DNA of 64,000 nucleotides from NCBI RefSeq assembly GCF_013409065.1, contig NZ_JACBZP010000001.1:2924518-2988517 (forward strand), read 5' to 3'. A program made the position numbers and the translations under genes. Of this stretch, positions 63,487 to 64,000 are shown piece after piece. The notes under the pieces were generated by a model that was not told where the DNA came from, searched no databases, and saw only the letters and a list, made by a program, of their open reading frames with translations. The stretch is from Spelaeicoccus albus (GTDB lineage: Bacteria > Actinomycetota > Actinomycetes > Actinomycetales > Brevibacteriaceae). Positions within the stretch are counted from its first letter, which is position 1. The number at the start of each line of letters is the position of its first letter.

Positions 63487-63556
63487 ACACCCCACGACGA
63501 CCCATAAACCAGCCGGCGACGACCGCGAACAACGGCGAAACGCCAGGTCAGCACGC

Positions 63557-64000
63557 CTACCGCGCGGATTCCAAATACCGCAGGACGGCGAGCACCCGGC
63601 GATGATCGGCCGGCGACTGCGCCAGACCGAGCTTGGTGAAGATCGCCGTCACGTTCTTTTCCACGGCGCCGTACGACAAGAACAACGATTCGGCGATGCC
63701 GGCATTCGACCGGCCCTCGGCCATCAACACCAGCACCTCGCTCTCGCGCGGCGTCAGTGATTGCAACGGTCCGTCGCCTCTTGCCGATCCCATCAACTGG
63801 CTCACCACCTCGGGGTCGAGCACCGTTTGGCCGGCGTTGATGCGTTCGAGTGCATCGATGAACGATGACACATCGGCGACCCGATCCTTCAGTAGATACC
63901 CGGCACCTGCCGATTTGCCGGAGAACAGTTCGGCCGCGTATTGCGTCTCCACGTACTGCGAAAACACCAGGACGCCGATATCCGGCCGGCGTTCGCGCAG
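63557..64000 (-). CDS. LuxR/NarL-family response regulator, partial (C-terminal part)
   Basis: The gene enters from the right edge. The visible ~147 residues include the end of a receiver domain (RPDIGVLVFSQYVETQYAAELFSGKSAGAGYLLKDRVADVSSFIDAL), with the conserved Lys of YLLKDR. A LuxR HTH (LTPRESEVLVLMAEGRSNAGIAESLFLSYGAVEKNVTAIFTKLGL) follows. It would be phosphorylated by a sensor kinase probably encoded outside the window. The phosphoacceptor Asp lies outside. It converges on the DUF222/HNH remnant, whose decayed end lies close to this stop. Confidence 0.9.
   Translation of the reverse strand: MRERRPDIGVLVFSQYVETQYAAELFSGKSAGAGYLLKDRVADVSSFIDALERINAGQTVLDPEVVSQLMGSARGDGPLQSLTPRESEVLVLMAEGRSNAGIAESLFLSYGAVEKNVTAIFTKLGLAQSPADHRRVLAVLRYLESAR

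Larger units (their letters stand above)
62677..63548 (+). pseudogene. Broken DUF222/HNH endonuclease gene (13E12-repeat type)
   Basis: The DUF222 part is readable as FGADEIAPILDVAPRTAAGELHRAM in one frame (62683-62757). After a ~40-nt palindromic stretch it resumes as ELPRTLEALKSGDLSARRYREVV in another frame. It then runs open to the HNH region (TIVRARDGTCRFPGCHTPATTCEID), where the expected EIDH is replaced by QPPPQSGGR from a second palindrome and the rest of the HNH domain is missing. There is no start region with a ribosome site and no catalytic HNH His. DUF222/HNH genes are multi-copy in actinobacteria and prone to decay. Confidence 0.8.

Noticed and set aside
62650-63548. Functional HNH endonuclease
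   Set aside because: Frame change within DUF222, no start region, the EIDH motif interrupted and the C-terminal part of the HNH domain missing.

Overview
The window is 64 kb of high-GC chromosomal DNA from an actinobacterium, most likely a member of the Micrococcales (Arthrobacter/Brevibacterium-like). The genus is inference. The evidence is the mycothiol ligase MshC with its usual SCO1664/DUF3090/MSMEG_4193-type neighbours, an F420-type LLM oxidoreductase, DUF5703, a FabG4/HtdX/FadA2/FadE5-type fatty-acid cluster, an actinobacterial SOS box in front of an imuA-imuB-dnaE2 cassette, frequent GTG/TTG starts and ATGA-type overlaps. Both window ends cut a gene. No prophage, plasmid, CRISPR or complete insertion sequence is seen, so this looks like core and near-core chromosome with a few catabolic islands.

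Layout. (1) 1-9.8 kb: site-2 protease (partial), RecB-like nuclease, HAD phosphatase, PAC2 protein, the mshC-SCO1664-DUF3090 operon, a histidine phosphatase, an LLM oxidoreductase, an aldo/keto reductase and small conserved proteins. (2) 9.8-12.3 kb: M20 dipeptidase, tRNA-Leu(GAG), and a tandemly duplicated gene for a 47-residue protein. (3) 12.35-22.2 kb: a one-carbon/demethylation module: cyclodeaminase-like protein, formate-THF ligase, DmdA-like GcvT-fold demethylase, two divergent IclR regulators, a dimethylglycine/sarcosine dehydrogenase-like flavoprotein fused to GcvT, and its electron-transfer flavoprotein. (4) 22.2-38.6 kb: 6-phosphogluconate dehydrogenase, class II amidotransferase, lipase maturation factor-like protein, a MarR-controlled fused ABC exporter, a baeRF protein, aconitase, phosphoribosyltransferase, a disulfide-type flavoprotein, bioYMN biotin uptake and a FAD monooxygenase. 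(5) 38.6-44.7 kb: a peptide-type ABC importer operon behind a structured leader with a short upstream ORF. (6) 44.7-56.9 kb: PH-like protein, PLP decarboxylase, a TetR-controlled divergent fatty-acid cluster, metX/metY and a HAD-IIA phosphatase. (7) 56.9-64 kb: the SOS mutasome operon, a broken DUF222/HNH gene carrying two inverted copies of a small palindrome, and the 3' part of a LuxR-type response regulator.

Functional links. The one-carbon module can be read as: demethylases load C1 groups onto tetrahydrofolate, the cyclodeaminase/cyclohydrolase and FTHFS move the C1 unit between methenyl-, formyl-THF and formate, and electrons from the flavoprotein leave through EtfAB. The SOS cassette is self-contained, with a LexA box lying inside a consensus-like promoter. 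A 57-61 nt palindrome occurs in three convergent intergenic gaps, twice with an extra half copy. It is the clearest dispersed repeat here.
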